The notes: generated by a model not told the origin, from the sequence alone. Shown: positions 34,202-43,743, counted from the first letter of the stretch. The stretch: 64,000 nucleotides of DNA from Stenomitos rutilans HA7619-LM2 (GCA_019358945.1 JAHHIE010000009.1:1-64000); one strand, 5' to 3'. Numbers and translations are program-made.

Positions 34202-37200
34202 ATGAACCGATCGCACTTAAGGGCACAGATTTTAACAGGCAGTCTCATCAGTGTGCTGCTTTGTGCCCAACCGATCGCTGCTCAAGTTGTGCCCGATACT
34301 ACGTTGTCAGTGGGGGAGCGATCGCAAATCTCAGGCAGTCCCAATGTGCAAATTGATGGCGGAGCCAGACGTGGGGGCAATCTCTTCCACAGCTTCAGTC
34401 AATTTGCAGTGCCAACGGGCGGTTCTGCTTATTTCAATAATGCGGTTGCTGTGCAAAACATTTTTAGTCGTGTCACAGGTGGCTCAATCTCAAATATTGA
34501 TGGTTTGCTTCGGGCAAATGGCACCGCAAATTTGTTTTTTCTCAACTCCAATGGGATTTTGTTTGGTCCGAATGCATCCCTCAATATTGGCGGTTCCTTT
34601 GTAGCGACGACTGCTAATGCGATCGGCTTCCAAAATGGTGAAGTATTCAGCAGCGATGCGGCGCAACCATTACCGAGTCAATTGCTCACGGTGAATCCCA
34701 ATGCCTTTTTCTTTAACCAACTGACACCCCAACCCATCATCGTTCAATCTCGGTTTGACGAAAGGGTTTTCACGATCTCTAGTTTTAACGCCACGGGTTT
34801 GCACGTTCCCCCTGGGAAAAACCTATTGCTCGTCGGCGGATCGATTCAACTAGAGAGTGGAGAACCGTTTATTGCCACCAATCCTCCTGGACGACCTTTG
34901 CTGGTGTTTTTCACCTCTAGCATACAAGACGTGCAACCCGATGGTGGATGGTTAATGAGTCCAGGAAGCTACGTCGAGCTAGGGGCTGTGGGTGGGATAG
35001 GAACTGTTGGTTTATCGACGGTCAACGCTGATTGGCAACTCACGATCTCGAATGCAGTACCAAGAGCCAATATCTCCTTAAGCAACGGGAGTGGCATTTA
35101 TGTCACAGGAGCCAGTGGCAGTATTAGAATGCTTGCCCAAAACATTGACATCTCCAAAAGCGTACTTCAGACTGGGATTCTCAAAGATTCAAGATTACCC
35201 AATAGCCAAACCGGAGATCTAGATCTCAATGCAACTGGCTCGATCGCACTGAGTATGAGCGCTCTGGAAAACAGTTTGTTTGGACAGGGAACGCTCGGTA
35301 GCATCAATCTCACGGCGAGCGATCGAGTCTTTTTAGATCGCGCGGCTATCTATAGTGGTGTGGAACCAACGGGTGTTGGTAACGCAGGTAACATCAACAT
35401 CTCAACTGGATCGCTTGCTTTCAACAATCGTGCTAGTGTGCAGGCCTACACACAGGGACAGGGCAATGCAGGCAGTATTAATCTTAATGTCCGCAACATC
35501 ACCTCTTTTGATAACGGCTCTGTGTACAATGTCAGCCGAACAGGCTTAGGTAACGCGGGCGATATTAACATTGCAACTGGATCGCTTTCTCTCACCAATA
35601 ACGCTCAACTGACTTCCTTTCAGATCAAACCGGGGACCAATGCAGGCAGCATTAATATCACTGCTCGTGATACCGTTTCTTTCACACAGAACTCTGGATT
35701 AGCTTCCTACGTAAGTGGGTCGGGCAGGGCAGGCAGTATCAGTGTGAGTGCTTACAATACGGTTTCTTTAGATAACAGTAATATCATCAATTTCATCTTT
35801 GGTGGCACTGGTAGCGTTGGTGGTATCAACATCACAACCGGAGCATTTTCTCTCGCTCATGGCGCTCAACTGTTTTCCACCCTGATTGGGCAGGGCAATG
35901 CAGGCAGCGTCAATATTAATGCCCGCGATCGCGTCTCCATAGAGGGTGATTTTATAGAATACACGAATGGTGGACGCATCGTTAGATATAAAACCAGCGG
36001 TATCTTCACACAAGTAGCTCCAAGTTCTAAGGGTCAGGGAGGAGAGGTGTCAATCTCAACTGGCTCACTGTTTTTGACCAATGGGGGTGTTGTGAATACC
36101 TCTACTGCGGGGCAGGGAGATGCCGGCCGCGTCCTTATCAATGCGCGTGACGTACAGATCCGTGGCACAGCCCCTACGTTTACCGACTACAACAGTGAAG
36201 TGCTTACCTCGGTAATACCTGGCGCTCGTATCTACTACCGCAGTGGGGTGTATACCTCGGCGGCACCCAGATCAACGGGAAATGCAGGAGATGTCAGCAT
36301 CAACAGCGGGACACTCTCGGTTGCCGATCAGGGGAGAATCAACACCAATGCACAGGGACGGGGCAGGGCAGGGAATATCCAAATTCAGGCGAACGATGCG
36401 GTTTCATTTGACCGGGGAGATGCCATCAGCACACTGGAGTCGGGGGCAGTGGGCAACGGAGGCAATATCGCCATCACGGCGCGATCGTTCTTAGCAACGA
36501 ATGGTGCTCAATTGTCTGTCAGCACGGCTGGACAAGGAAATGCGGGCAACATCACAATCGAGGCTGACACCATTGGCATTCAAGACCGCGCCAACGTGAC
36601 AGTGAGCAGTTTGAGTAGTGGTCGGGCAGGTATTTTGTTTGTTGATGCCGATCGCCTCTATCTCAACAACCAGGGCAGCATTCGGGCAGACACGACGGGA
36701 GGTGGAGGTGATATCAATGTGCGATCGCCTTTCATCCTCCTCCGCAACGGCAGCAACATCACGACCAACGCAACTGGAGCCAACATTCCGGGTGGCAACA
36801 TTGGCATTGATACGCGCTTCTTAATCGCCGTGCTGAGTGAAGACAGCAATATCAGCGCCAACTCTGAGGACTTTCGCGGTGGCAACGTTCGCATCCATGC
36901 CTTTTCTCTCTTCGGCATTCAACCCAGTCCAGTCTCCACTCCCTTGAGCGACATCACCGCCACAGGTGCGACCTCGGCCTTGAGCGGCACCATCGATGTC
37001 ATCACCGCAGGCATTGACCCGACCTCTGGCTTAGTCCAATTACCCACTGACCCAGTAGAACCTGGGTTGATTGCCCAGGGTTGTCCTGCTGACAAAGGCA
37101 ACTCCTTCGTCATCACAGGTCGCGGCGGCTTGCCGCCTAACCCAGAGCAGCAGTTAGACGATGATGCGGAGTGGAGCGATCGCAAAATCCTCACAGTGGC

Positions 37201-37405
37201 CCAGGCAGGAGCTAGAGCGGGAGTCGGGAGTCGAGAGTCGGGAGAATTCAAAATTCAAAATTCAAAATTACCCTACACCCCAATTGTTGAAGCAAACGCA
37301 ATGCAGGTGACTCCTACTGGCGAGATCTTTCTAGTTGCCAACGCATCTCACTCAACCGTGCAGAATTCGTTGTATCAACCAGTCGCCTGTTCGGGAAGCC
37401 ACTAA
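34202..37405 (+). CDS. Two-partner-secretion exoprotein (filamentous haemagglutinin-type)
   Basis: 1067 residues. A signal peptide (LTGSLISVLLCAQPIAAQ) leads into the TPS domain: GGARRGGNLFHSFSQFAVPTGGSAYFNN.., IFSRVTGGSISNIDGLLRANGTANLFFLNSNGILFGPNASLNIGGSFVATTA. The rest is a right-handed beta-helix made of repeats such as GNAGSINI...T.SFD (about residues 330-950) and a tail with CPADKGNSFVITGRGGLPPNP and ACSGS. It is exported across the outer membrane by a TpsB partner, which is not in this window. It probably serves adhesion or surface interaction. AGGTCACAAC precedes ATG. Confidence 0.93.
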   Translation: MNRSHLRAQILTGSLISVLLCAQPIAAQVVPDTTLSVGERSQISGSPNVQIDGGARRGGNLFHSFSQFAVPTGGSAYFNNAVAVQNIFSRVTGGSISNIDGLLRANGTANLFFLNSNGILFGPNASLNIGGSFVATTANAIGFQNGEVFSSDAAQPLPSQLLTVNPNAFFFNQLTPQPIIVQSRFDERVFTISSFNATGLHVPPGKNLLLVGGSIQLESGEPFIATNPPGRPLLVFFTSSIQDVQPDGGWLMSPGSYVELGAVGGIGTVGLSTVNADWQLTISNAVPRANISLSNGSGIYVTGASGSIRMLAQNIDISKSVLQTGILKDSRLPNSQTGDLDLNATGSIALSMSALENSLFGQGTLGSINLTASDRVFLDRAAIYSGVEPTGVGNAGNINISTGSLAFNNRASVQAYTQGQGNAGSINLNVRNITSFDNGSVYNVSRTGLGNAGDINIATGSLSLTNNAQLTSFQIKPGTNAGSINITARDTVSFTQNSGLASYVSGSGRAGSISVSAYNTVSLDNSNIINFIFGGTGSVGGINITTGAFSLAHGAQLFSTLIGQGNAGSVNINARDRVSIEGDFIEYTNGGRIVRYKTSGIFTQVAPSSKGQGGEVSISTGSLFLTNGGVVNTSTAGQGDAGRVLINARDVQIRGTAPTFTDYNSEVLTSVIPGARIYYRSGVYTSAAPRSTGNAGDVSINSGTLSVADQGRINTNAQGRGRAGNIQIQANDAVSFDRGDAISTLESGAVGNGGNIAITARSFLATNGAQLSVSTAGQGNAGNITIEADTIGIQDRANVTVSSLSSGRAGILFVDADRLYLNNQGSIRADTTGGGGDINVRSPFILLRNGSNITTNATGANIPGGNIGIDTRFLIAVLSEDSNISANSEDFRGGNVRIHAFSLFGIQPSPVSTPLSDITATGATSALSGTIDVITAGIDPTSGLVQLPTDPVEPGLIAQGCPADKGNSFVITGRGGLPPNPEQQLDDDAEWSDRKILTVAQAGARAGVGSRESGEFKIQNSKLPYTPIVEANAMQVTPTGEIFLVANASHSTVQNSLYQPVACSGSH
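37219..37269 (+). repeat. Short tandem repeats inside the exoprotein gene
   Basis: GGGAGTC-type heptamers are followed by AATTCAAA octamers three times over. They add about 17 codons (GVGSRESGEFKIQNSK) in frame just before LPYTPIVE. Both repeat types are typical intergenic tandem repeats of filamentous cyanobacteria. Confidence 0.75.
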
Positions 37406-37775
37406 ACTACGCTGGGTTAGTGCTTGTTAACTTCCTGCCTAACTTATCAAACTTTGCTGGCTGAGTCTGAGATCATAAGCGACACTGAAATTCGAGCGTA
37501 AGTTGATTCAATTACTAATTATGTTTGGCATCTGATGCAATTCGGGTCTAATGACCTGAAGATAGATTTCTACACAGAAGAGTAATCTTGGTCACGATAA
37601 TTTCTTGTCCATACATTTTGGTGGAAGCTAGTTGGCGATCGCAAATATTAATGGTTTAGCAAGAGGCAAATGTGATGTATGAGGCAACAATTCCTGATTC
37701 CACAATTCTTTGCCATCAGGCGTTTTGGCAAGTGAATTAATTTAGATTACCACTGTTTATCTTCCCTTTCCTGAC
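37406..37775. other. Intergenic gap without recognisable gene
   Basis: 370 bp between the exoprotein and the NAD(P)H dehydrogenase gene. It is AT-rich, with a GCGATCGC site near 37640. I see no open frame, tRNA or strong hairpin. It presumably carries the promoter of the dehydrogenase gene. Confidence 0.5.
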
Positions 37776-39065
37776 ATGAATTCTTCTCACCCTACAGTAA
37801 TTGTTGGAGCAGGCTTCACGGGGCTTTTTACAGCTCTGCATTTGCGTCATCAACATGATCTGCGTTCGATTATTTTGATTGACCCACAAGAGCGCTTTGT
37901 TTTCAAGCCGATGCTATATGAATTGCTGACAGGTGAATTGCCAGAAGACACTGTTTGTCCGACTTATAAGGAGTTGCTGAAAGGCAGCAATATCAGCTTT
38001 GTGCAGGACAAAGTAGTGACGATCGATCTGCAAGAAAAGCGCCTCATGTTAGCTTCTGATGCAGACTATACCTATGCTCATTTGGTTCTAGCGGTTGGTA
38101 GCGTTCAAGGCTATTTGGGAACAGAAGGCGCACAAGAAAATGCTTTTGCCTTTCGGTCACGAGAGAATGCGATTGCACTGGAACATCAATTACGGGATTG
38201 TTTGCAGCGTGCCAGTCAAATGGCTAATGAAGCAGAACGGCGATCGCTGTTGGCCTTTGCTGTGGTTGGGGCAGGTCCAACTGGGGTAGAAATGGCGGCA
38301 ACGTTAGCGGATTTGTTGCCTTATTGGTACGCTCAACTTGGTGGCGATATGCGTGAGATTCGCATTATTTTGATCAATCATGGTAAGACGATTCTTGCAG
38401 GAGATGTCAATGCAGGTTTGCAGGAGGATGCTCTCCACGCGTTCAGAACTCGTACAGTTCCCGTTGAGTTGATATTAGGTGCAGGCGTAAAGTCTGTTAG
38501 TGCAAACTACCTGGAGTATCAACCTGTTGACAGCACAGAGACCCAAAAACTACTGACGCAAACCACGATTTGGACAGCGGGTACTGCCTTGAATCCCCTT
38601 ATCCAAAGCCTCAAGTCTCAAATTCTCGCAGACCATCTGGATAAGCATGGATTACCGCTCGTGACTCCAACTCTGCAACTGCTGGATTTTCCAGAGGTGT
38701 TTGCCGCAGGCGATTGTGCAGGCATGCAGGCACAGCCACTACCAGCTTTAGCACAGGTGGCCTATCAACAAGGCGCAACCATTGCCCATAATTTAATTGC
38801 ACTTGCCAAAGGGGCAACTCCTAACCCAGCGCATGTAAATCTTCGCGGCACGCTAATGAAGTTGGGTTTGAACAACGGAGTAGCAAACCTGTTTGACAAA
38901 GTGCAGGTAACTGGCAAACCCGGCGATTTAATTCGCAATGCAACGTATTTGGAAATGCTGCCCACTCCAATACATGACTTTAAGGCAACCACCGAATGGC
39001 TGAAGGAAGAAACCTTCCACCACTACCATCGACCCAAATTGGAGCCAGAAACTCCTGCAAAATAG
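37776..39065 (+). CDS. Type II NAD(P)H:quinone oxidoreductase (NDH-2)
   Basis: 429 residues. FAD site VIVGAGFTGLFTAL, the KPMLYELLTGE motif of NDH-2 enzymes, NAD(P) site AVVGAGPTGVEMAATLADLL, and the second FAD motif FAAGDCAG followed by AQVAYQQGATIAHNL (quinone-site region). It moves electrons from NAD(P)H to plastoquinone without pumping protons, at the membrane surface. The ending (ATEWLKEETFHHYHRP, about 20 residues after the core) lacks a transmembrane helix, as in soluble-attached members. Cyanobacteria have several (NdbA/B/C); which one this is cannot be fixed by eye. Confidence 0.9.
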   Translation: MNSSHPTVIVGAGFTGLFTALHLRHQHDLRSIILIDPQERFVFKPMLYELLTGELPEDTVCPTYKELLKGSNISFVQDKVVTIDLQEKRLMLASDADYTYAHLVLAVGSVQGYLGTEGAQENAFAFRSRENAIALEHQLRDCLQRASQMANEAERRSLLAFAVVGAGPTGVEMAATLADLLPYWYAQLGGDMREIRIILINHGKTILAGDVNAGLQEDALHAFRTRTVPVELILGAGVKSVSANYLEYQPVDSTETQKLLTQTTIWTAGTALNPLIQSLKSQILADHLDKHGLPLVTPTLQLLDFPEVFAAGDCAGMQAQPLPALAQVAYQQGATIAHNLIALAKGATPNPAHVNLRGTLMKLGLNNGVANLFDKVQVTGKPGDLIRNATYLEMLPTPIHDFKATTEWLKEETFHHYHRPKLEPETPAK

Positions 39066-39189
39066 CCTCTTTCTACAGTTGAGCAACGAGAACTATCGCT
39101 GATGAAGTCCCTCGTCATCGCGCGATCGAGTGAGTGCACGTCCGCCACGAGGAAGTTGCCGCTTTTGCTGCGGGAGGCGAAGCGCAATT

Positions 39190-39720
39190 GAGCGGTCATT
39201 TAACCGTGTGTACGGGAAGTTGTGAACCCGGAAACTTGCACCTGCTGAACGGGCTATATGACTGCAACCGCAGCATGGCCCAAGAGCTAGACCTTGATCA
39301 AGACGTTGGTGCACGCGATGACTACTCAACTGCGTCAGGGCATTGCGGTGAGAAAATGAGTGATGGGCTTAGCGGGCGAGGTGGGATGCGATGAGGTCTA
39401 TGTTATTGATGGACACAAAGGATAGCCTGAAGCGGTCAGAAAAAGGGACGCAAAGAAGGACGCAACCGCCTCAAGGGGGTACCCTTCGGGAAGTAAGCTA
39501 CGGGGTCGCGGTGCGCTCACAAAGGAAAACCCACCGCTTTGCGGCATGATTGCACGAGGTGGCGCGGTAGTGATAGCACTGTCACCGCCTGCAGCAGCAG
39601 GCCGCCCAATCCTGCCCACATTGAGCAGGTTATGGTGCTTTGTACAGTTGACTTAACGTATCAGCACGCCTAGCCGCTTGGGCGAGTGCGTCTTGCGGGT
39701 GGGAAATTCGGCACTCGCTC
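39190..39720 (+). pseudogene. Degenerate IS1595-family (ISXO2-like) transposase
   Basis: Scattered over several frames are [17 protein letters not shown](V)..CDEVYVI.GHKG.PEAV, KGRKEGRNRLKG, KGKPTALRHD (for KEKPPVFGMI) and, near the end, a scrap resembling CHASGEYARD. These match the order in ISXO2-like transposases. Many stops and shifts make it inactive. No clear ends or target duplication can be seen. Confidence 0.7.
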
Positions 39721-39735
39721 TCTTTATGATTTGAT

Positions 39736-40176
39736 CTAACTCACCTCAAACTGATTTCTGACGCGTTCCTCATTCTCTGCACGAAAGCCTAGTTCTAAGA
39801 GAGCTTTGTGAATCTTGGCTTTCGAGGGACGAACCTTCGGGCAGGTTAAGCCCAGTTCTCTGGCATTTTCAAACAGCTCCCGCATTAACAGATCCAGGGA
39901 GATAGCATCGGTATCTTCTGGGAAGTATTCCATTCTTCCTTCGTAAGCTAGTGTATACAGCTCCAGGTGATGCTTCCCCATCACTCTGGACAGTTTTCTA
40001 AAGGTTTCAGGTGTCGGACAAGTGCCCTTAAAGCAAGCTCCTCTTAGCCTTGGCTGAGGAACTCCAGCCAATTCAGCCAGACGATTCATGCTTATTCCCT
40101 GTTCTTCCAGGTATTGCAGGATGAATTGTCCTAGAGGAGAACAGTCTTCAGCTTTTATTTGCAACCTTGCTGGCAT
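39736..40176 (-). CDS. XRE-like HTH protein
   Basis: 146 residues. The region SPLGQFILQYLEEQGISMNRLAELAGVPQPRLRGACFKGTCPTPETFRKLSRVMGKHHLELYTLAY is a helix-turn-helix of the lambda-Cro/XRE type (about residues 12-80). A C-terminal helical part without known function follows (LDLLMRELFENARELGLTCPKVRPSKAKIHKALLELGF). It is flanked on both sides by ruined transposases and has its own spacing, so it may be cargo or a passenger. No ribosome site is obvious before ATG 40176. Target unknown. Confidence 0.65.
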   Translation of the reverse strand: MPARLQIKAEDCSPLGQFILQYLEEQGISMNRLAELAGVPQPRLRGACFKGTCPTPETFRKLSRVMGKHHLELYTLAYEGRMEYFPEDTDAISLDLLMRELFENARELGLTCPKVRPSKAKIHKALLELGFRAENEERVRNQFEVS

Positions 40177-40380
40177 TGGTTTGCGATCGAGAAACTAATT
40201 ACTAGCTTGAGGTGAGGACTCTCGAAGCTGGATAAATCATAAACTATTACTCCGATTGTAAGGTATCGTCAACTTAACTTGAGGGAGGCGGTAGAATACA
40301 GCATCATGCCTTGATTGTCTAGTTATGCCCATCGATTCTCATCATCGCTTCTCCACCAAAACTATTGGCTACGGCATCTA

Positions 40381-40985
40381 GCTCGATGACACCTTTCCGA
40401 GCAGCGATCGGGCTATTGAGAAAATGCTGCTCTAGCGTGGAGTGAAGTGACCGACGCATCCATTCGAGCATGGTGTCATCAGTTTACAGCCATACGCGAA
40501 TTCAGTGCCCCATCCGCGCCCCTATTTAACAGATCATTGGCCTCTTGCCAAAGTTGAGAGCACCAGCCTGGGGCAGCACTCTTATTTGTGGCAAACGTTG
40601 GGGGCTGAGGGCAACATACTGGACAGTTAACCGCAACAGCATGGGGTACCGAGGCAACCAAGCAGTTTTTCCACAAACGCCTCAAGCCACAGGGCTTTGC
40701 ACCTCGCGTAATCGTGACGGACAAGCTGAAAAGCTACGAAGCTGCTAAAAACGAGATGCTCAAGAGTGTCGAGCATCGACAGCACAAAGCTTTAAACAAT
40801 CGAACGGAGGACTCGCATCAACCCATACGAACGCGAGAGCGCCATAAGCGGAAAGGTTAAGTCACTGGGGTAAGCCCAACGTTTTCTCGCTGCGTTTGAA
40901 TCGATGCGAGACCATTTCCATCCGAAACAACATCAACTCACCGCTCATCATTACCACAAAGCCTCTCTCGCTAAACAATCAATGC
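40381..40985 (+). pseudogene. Degenerate IS6-family transposase
   Basis: Readable pieces are ..AIEKMLL.RGV (for DIEEMLLERGVEV), then TATAWGTEATKQFFHKRLKPQGFAPRVIVTDKLKSYEAAKNEMLKSVEHRQHKALNNRTEDSHQPIRTRERHKRKG, and later FLAAF..SRDHFHPKQHQLTAHHY. The DDE-domain stretch VIVTDKLKSY..A and HR.HK.LNNR.E.SHQ is specific for IS6-type transposases. Frames change several times and the first third is mostly lost. The last 50 bp contain a short inverted repeat (GCCTCTCTCGC/GCGAGAGAGGC at 40961-40971 and 40989-40999). Confidence 0.8.
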
Positions 40986-41077
40986 TTGGCGAGAGAGGCT
41001 TAGCTGTGCCTAACTTTGAATTTTCGCTATTAGGTTGACAATGCTGTGGCGATCGCTCTCCTTATTTGAGAACTCGC

Positions 41078-41833
41078 TTACTTGCGGCGGTAGGGAACTG
41101 ATTTTTCGATATCAATATTGACGGCTGAAATCCGCTGAGGCGCGTTACCCCGAGCATCAATACTCCGTGCCATATCGAGGAAGAGGGCCGGGTTGCCTGC
41201 TGTAAGCTTTTTCTCTTGGGGCTTATAGCCACGAACAGACGTTTGCCATACAAATTGTGGGAAACCAAGCTTAGCTCGATAGTATGCATCGTAGCGGGGA
41301 GACTTGATATTGAAAGGACGTTCGCCCTCTGCTTGACTGGGTAGTACCCGACGACGCTGATAGGGGAGCGTATCATACCCAAAGGCTTCAAGATATTCTT
41401 CACTATTGAGGAGCTCATCCACAAAACCTACGGTGCCTTTCGTAGCTACCACAATTGACCAGGCAATTTTTTCTCGCTCGCTGTAAACATCACGCCCCAA
41501 TACTCGCTGCACAGTCTGCTCAACAAAACGGTAGTTGCTGTTGAGGTCATAGAAACTGCGCTTGTAAGTGTTAGAGAGCAGTAAGCCGCGAACGAAATCG
41601 CGGACGGTGATCTGTCCACTGCGAAGTTGGGATTCCAGGAATCGTTCTCGATCGGCGGCAAAGGCATGGAAGAAAATCTGACGATAAGCCGCTTCAATCA
41701 GAGCATCTGTATCTGCGGGGGAAAGCAAGTTCTCTGTAGAGTAGATCCTGGGCTGCTCGTCTCCAGGAACCTCATACCCTGACACCCGCTGATTTTGGCT
41801 AGCGGGGGAATATTCTAAAAGAGGAATTGTCAC
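41078..41833 (-). CDS. cpcG: Phycobilisome rod-core linker CpcG
   Basis: 251 residues from GTG 41833 ([28 protein letters not shown] is the conserved CpcG head). The phycobilisome-linker domain covers about residues 25-200: [49 protein letters not shown], then [24 protein letters not shown] and [21 protein letters not shown]. It joins phycocyanin rods to the allophycocyanin core on the thylakoid surface. There is no C-terminal hydrophobic segment, so it is the ordinary CpcG and not CpcL, which anchors core-less rods to photosystem I. GGGAG lies upstream. Probably co-transcribed with the two genes before it. Confidence 0.93.
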   Translation of the reverse strand: MTIPLLEYSPASQNQRVSGYEVPGDEQPRIYSTENLLSPADTDALIEAAYRQIFFHAFAADRERFLESQLRSGQITVRDFVRGLLLSNTYKRSFYDLNSNYRFVEQTVQRVLGRDVYSEREKIAWSIVVATKGTVGFVDELLNSEEYLEAFGYDTLPYQRRRVLPSQAEGERPFNIKSPRYDAYYRAKLGFPQFVWQTSVRGYKPQEKKLTAGNPALFLDMARSIDARGNAPQRISAVNIDIEKSVPYRRK

Positions 41834-42071
41834 GCCTATAAATCTCCCTTTTCTCACGAAATCCTATCAAAGACACTCTTAATCATATAAGCATGAGGTC
41901 AGCATTATTCGCTTGAGTTTGATAAAAATTACATAACTTACAATTGGTAGCCTCGTTAAAACGGAACCGTTTCTTCAGGTCAGCAATGCGTTGCGATGGT
42001 TGAGCGACTCATTCAGATGGTTGCCGAATGAGTCGCTTAGCTTATTGGTTGAGGTGAAAAGCAGACGTTGG

Positions 42072-42632
42072 TTACCCTCGATCGCCGATCGCCCTTTCCC
42101 CTCGCCAAAACATCAGCGGATCTGGGGTTGGTAGACAACCAGGATAAAACCGCAGACAGCTTTCCATTCCAGGTTCATACGTGGGTGGCGCAATCTCTAA
42201 ACCCAGACATACGTGATCCAGGGATTGCCCAAACTGGTGATGGTGCCCAGGAGAACCTGCATGGGCATGGGCGTATTCATGAGCAACTAGTAGCAGCCAA
42301 TCTTCCGGTTCTACTCGACCCACATCGATCAAGATGGTCAGTGGCTGGGTCTGAAAATTACAGAGCGCATCAAGCCCAAACGATTGAGCTAGAGGAGCCG
42401 CAAAGATTTGGATCTCAGGTTGTTCCCAAGGGTGAAAACAGTCGTGGCAAGCCTGGAGATAGGCATTGAGTTGCATGTTTACAGCTTCAATATGGTTGCC
42501 AATCCAGGTACAGATAGAGACGCGGTGAGTCAGGTCATAGACCAGACAAACCATTTCAGGCGCTAAAGCCAGACTGCGAACTCCATACAGATAGTCCAAC
42601 CCACGAGTAAATGGATCGGTAGAAGTTGTCAT
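42072..42632 (-). CDS. HExxH-motif protein of unknown function, next to phycobilisome genes
   Basis: 186 residues, no signal peptide. The part ILIDVGRVEPEDWLLLVAHEYAHAHAGSPGHHHQFGQSLDHVCLGLEI contains HEYAH, the zinc-binding HExxH motif of metalloproteases, with further His residues and a downstream Asp/His. The start MTTSTDPFTRGLDYLYGVRSLALAPEMVCLVYDL is not familiar to me. It lies between a bilin-lyase gene (21-bp gap) and cpcG on the same strand, and nblA is 0.9 kb away. A role in linker or phycobiliprotein maturation or turnover is possible but is inference only. Confidence 0.65.
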   Translation of the reverse strand: MTTSTDPFTRGLDYLYGVRSLALAPEMVCLVYDLTHRVSICTWIGNHIEAVNMQLNAYLQACHDCFHPWEQPEIQIFAAPLAQSFGLDALCNFQTQPLTILIDVGRVEPEDWLLLVAHEYAHAHAGSPGHHHQFGQSLDHVCLGLEIAPPTYEPGMESCLRFYPGCLPTPDPLMFWRGERAIGDRG

Positions 42633-42653
42633 GATCAAGTTATCGGTCAAGAT

Positions 42654-43286
42654 CTACCAACCAAAGAAAGAGAAGTGTTTTGTGGGTTCAACTGCGTTTT
42701 CAATCGGGTCAGGGGTGAGCTTTGAGCGGTCAGCCCCATTCAAGCCAGGGGCATTCTCTGACGCATCAGGGGTGCGAAATTCTGTACAGAAGGTGGCGGT
42801 GCTGAAACCACCAAAGCGTTTTACGGTGCTGGTGCGCATTCTCAGGCTAGGACCAGCGAACCAAAAGCGTTCGATCGAACTCATGGTTTCATACTCGGTT
42901 GTCAAAACTAACCCATCTTCATCATCCATGTGATACTGCCCCGCCACTGGGACAATTTCTGCATACCCCCGTTCTCGCAACAGGGTTCCCTGGCGAGGAT
43001 GGTCGGCATCTGGAATGAGAGCAAAGACCGTAGACCCTTTATGGTTGTCATCGTCTCTATCCCATTGCATTTCACCTTTCCAGGAGACAAATGCGCCCCC
43101 GATCGCCCCTTGAGGGTCAACTTGATGGAGTTGGCAGATCTCAACAACTTTAGGATGATCGGCCCCAAGTGCCTCGACCTGAATCTCAGATTCGCCTGCT
43201 TCGACTCGCTTGAATGCAAGGTGGTGCGTCGTTCGTTGCGATCGCCAAACCCCCGTACTCAGCTGAAAAAATTCCATGACATCCAT
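42654..43286 (-). CDS. CpcS/CpeS-family bilin lyase
   Basis: 210 residues, beta-barrel lipocalin-like fold. The family landmarks are MDVMEFFQLSTGVWRSQRTTHHLAF, VDPQGAIGGAFVSWKGEMQWD, GTLLRERGYAEIVPVAGQYHMDDEDGLVLTTEYETMSSIERFWFAGPSLRMRTSTVKRFGGFSTATFCTE. These S-type lyases attach phycocyanobilin (CpcS) or phycoerythrobilin (CpeS) to the Cys-80/82 site of beta subunits and to allophycocyanin. Which bilin it uses cannot be decided by eye. An extra C-terminal 30 residues (PGLNGADRSKLTPDPIENAVEP) are unusual. First gene of a set with the HExxH protein and cpcG. Confidence 0.87.
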   Translation of the reverse strand: MDVMEFFQLSTGVWRSQRTTHHLAFKRVEAGESEIQVEALGADHPKVVEICQLHQVDPQGAIGGAFVSWKGEMQWDRDDDNHKGSTVFALIPDADHPRQGTLLRERGYAEIVPVAGQYHMDDEDGLVLTTEYETMSSIERFWFAGPSLRMRTSTVKRFGGFSTATFCTEFRTPDASENAPGLNGADRSKLTPDPIENAVEPTKHFSFFGW

Positions 43287-43575
43287 AGATTGCTATCTAA
43301 CTCCGAACAACAACTTCAGCACGTTACGCCAATACCCTCTAAGAGGAAGATTCGCCAAGCTGGGTAACCTTATAGACTCTATGTTAAACCTGCTAGCGAT
43401 ATTCCCCACGAGTGAGCAGGGTCAAGCTGAATTCCCCAAATAAAGAGTAGTGTGGCGCGGCTTTATTCGAAAACGTCTAAAACGTCACACTTGTCAAGTG
43501 AGTGTAATGTTTGTTAATCTTAGAGTGATGGTGGTCAGCAAAATCGATGTCGTGTCATATCGGAGAGTAGAACGT

Positions 43576-43743
43576 ATGAATATCCCACTGGAGTTGAGCC
43601 TGGAGCAAGAATTTAACCTCAAGCTATATCGAGAGCAGATTAAGGGTTTAAGCCCAGAAGAATCTCAAGAATTTCTTTTAGAGGTGCTGCGCCAGCTCAT
43701 GGTAAAGGACAACATGATCAAGCACTTTCTCAAACGGAATTAG
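43576..43743 (+). CDS. nblA: Phycobilisome degradation protein NblA
   Basis: 55 residues: MNIPLELSLEQEFNLKLYREQIKGLSPEESQEFLLEVLRQLMVKDNMIKHFLKRN. The N-terminal ELSLEQ.F, the EF(L) in the second helix and the ending helix are typical of NblA. NblA forms a helical hairpin dimer that marks phycobiliproteins for the Clp protease during nutrient starvation. The start follows CGGAGAG at 43561; the longer frame from 43450 has no homology. It ends before a strong terminator, with cpeB 272 bp downstream. In Tolypothrix PCC 7601 nblAI is also upstream of the cpe operon (established). Confidence 0.93.
   Translation: MNIPLELSLEQEFNLKLYREQIKGLSPEESQEFLLEVLRQLMVKDNMIKHFLKRN

Noticed and set aside
41078-41833. 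CpcL (photosystem I-type rod linker)
   Set aside because: The C-terminus (SVPYRRK) is polar and there is no hydrophobic anchor.
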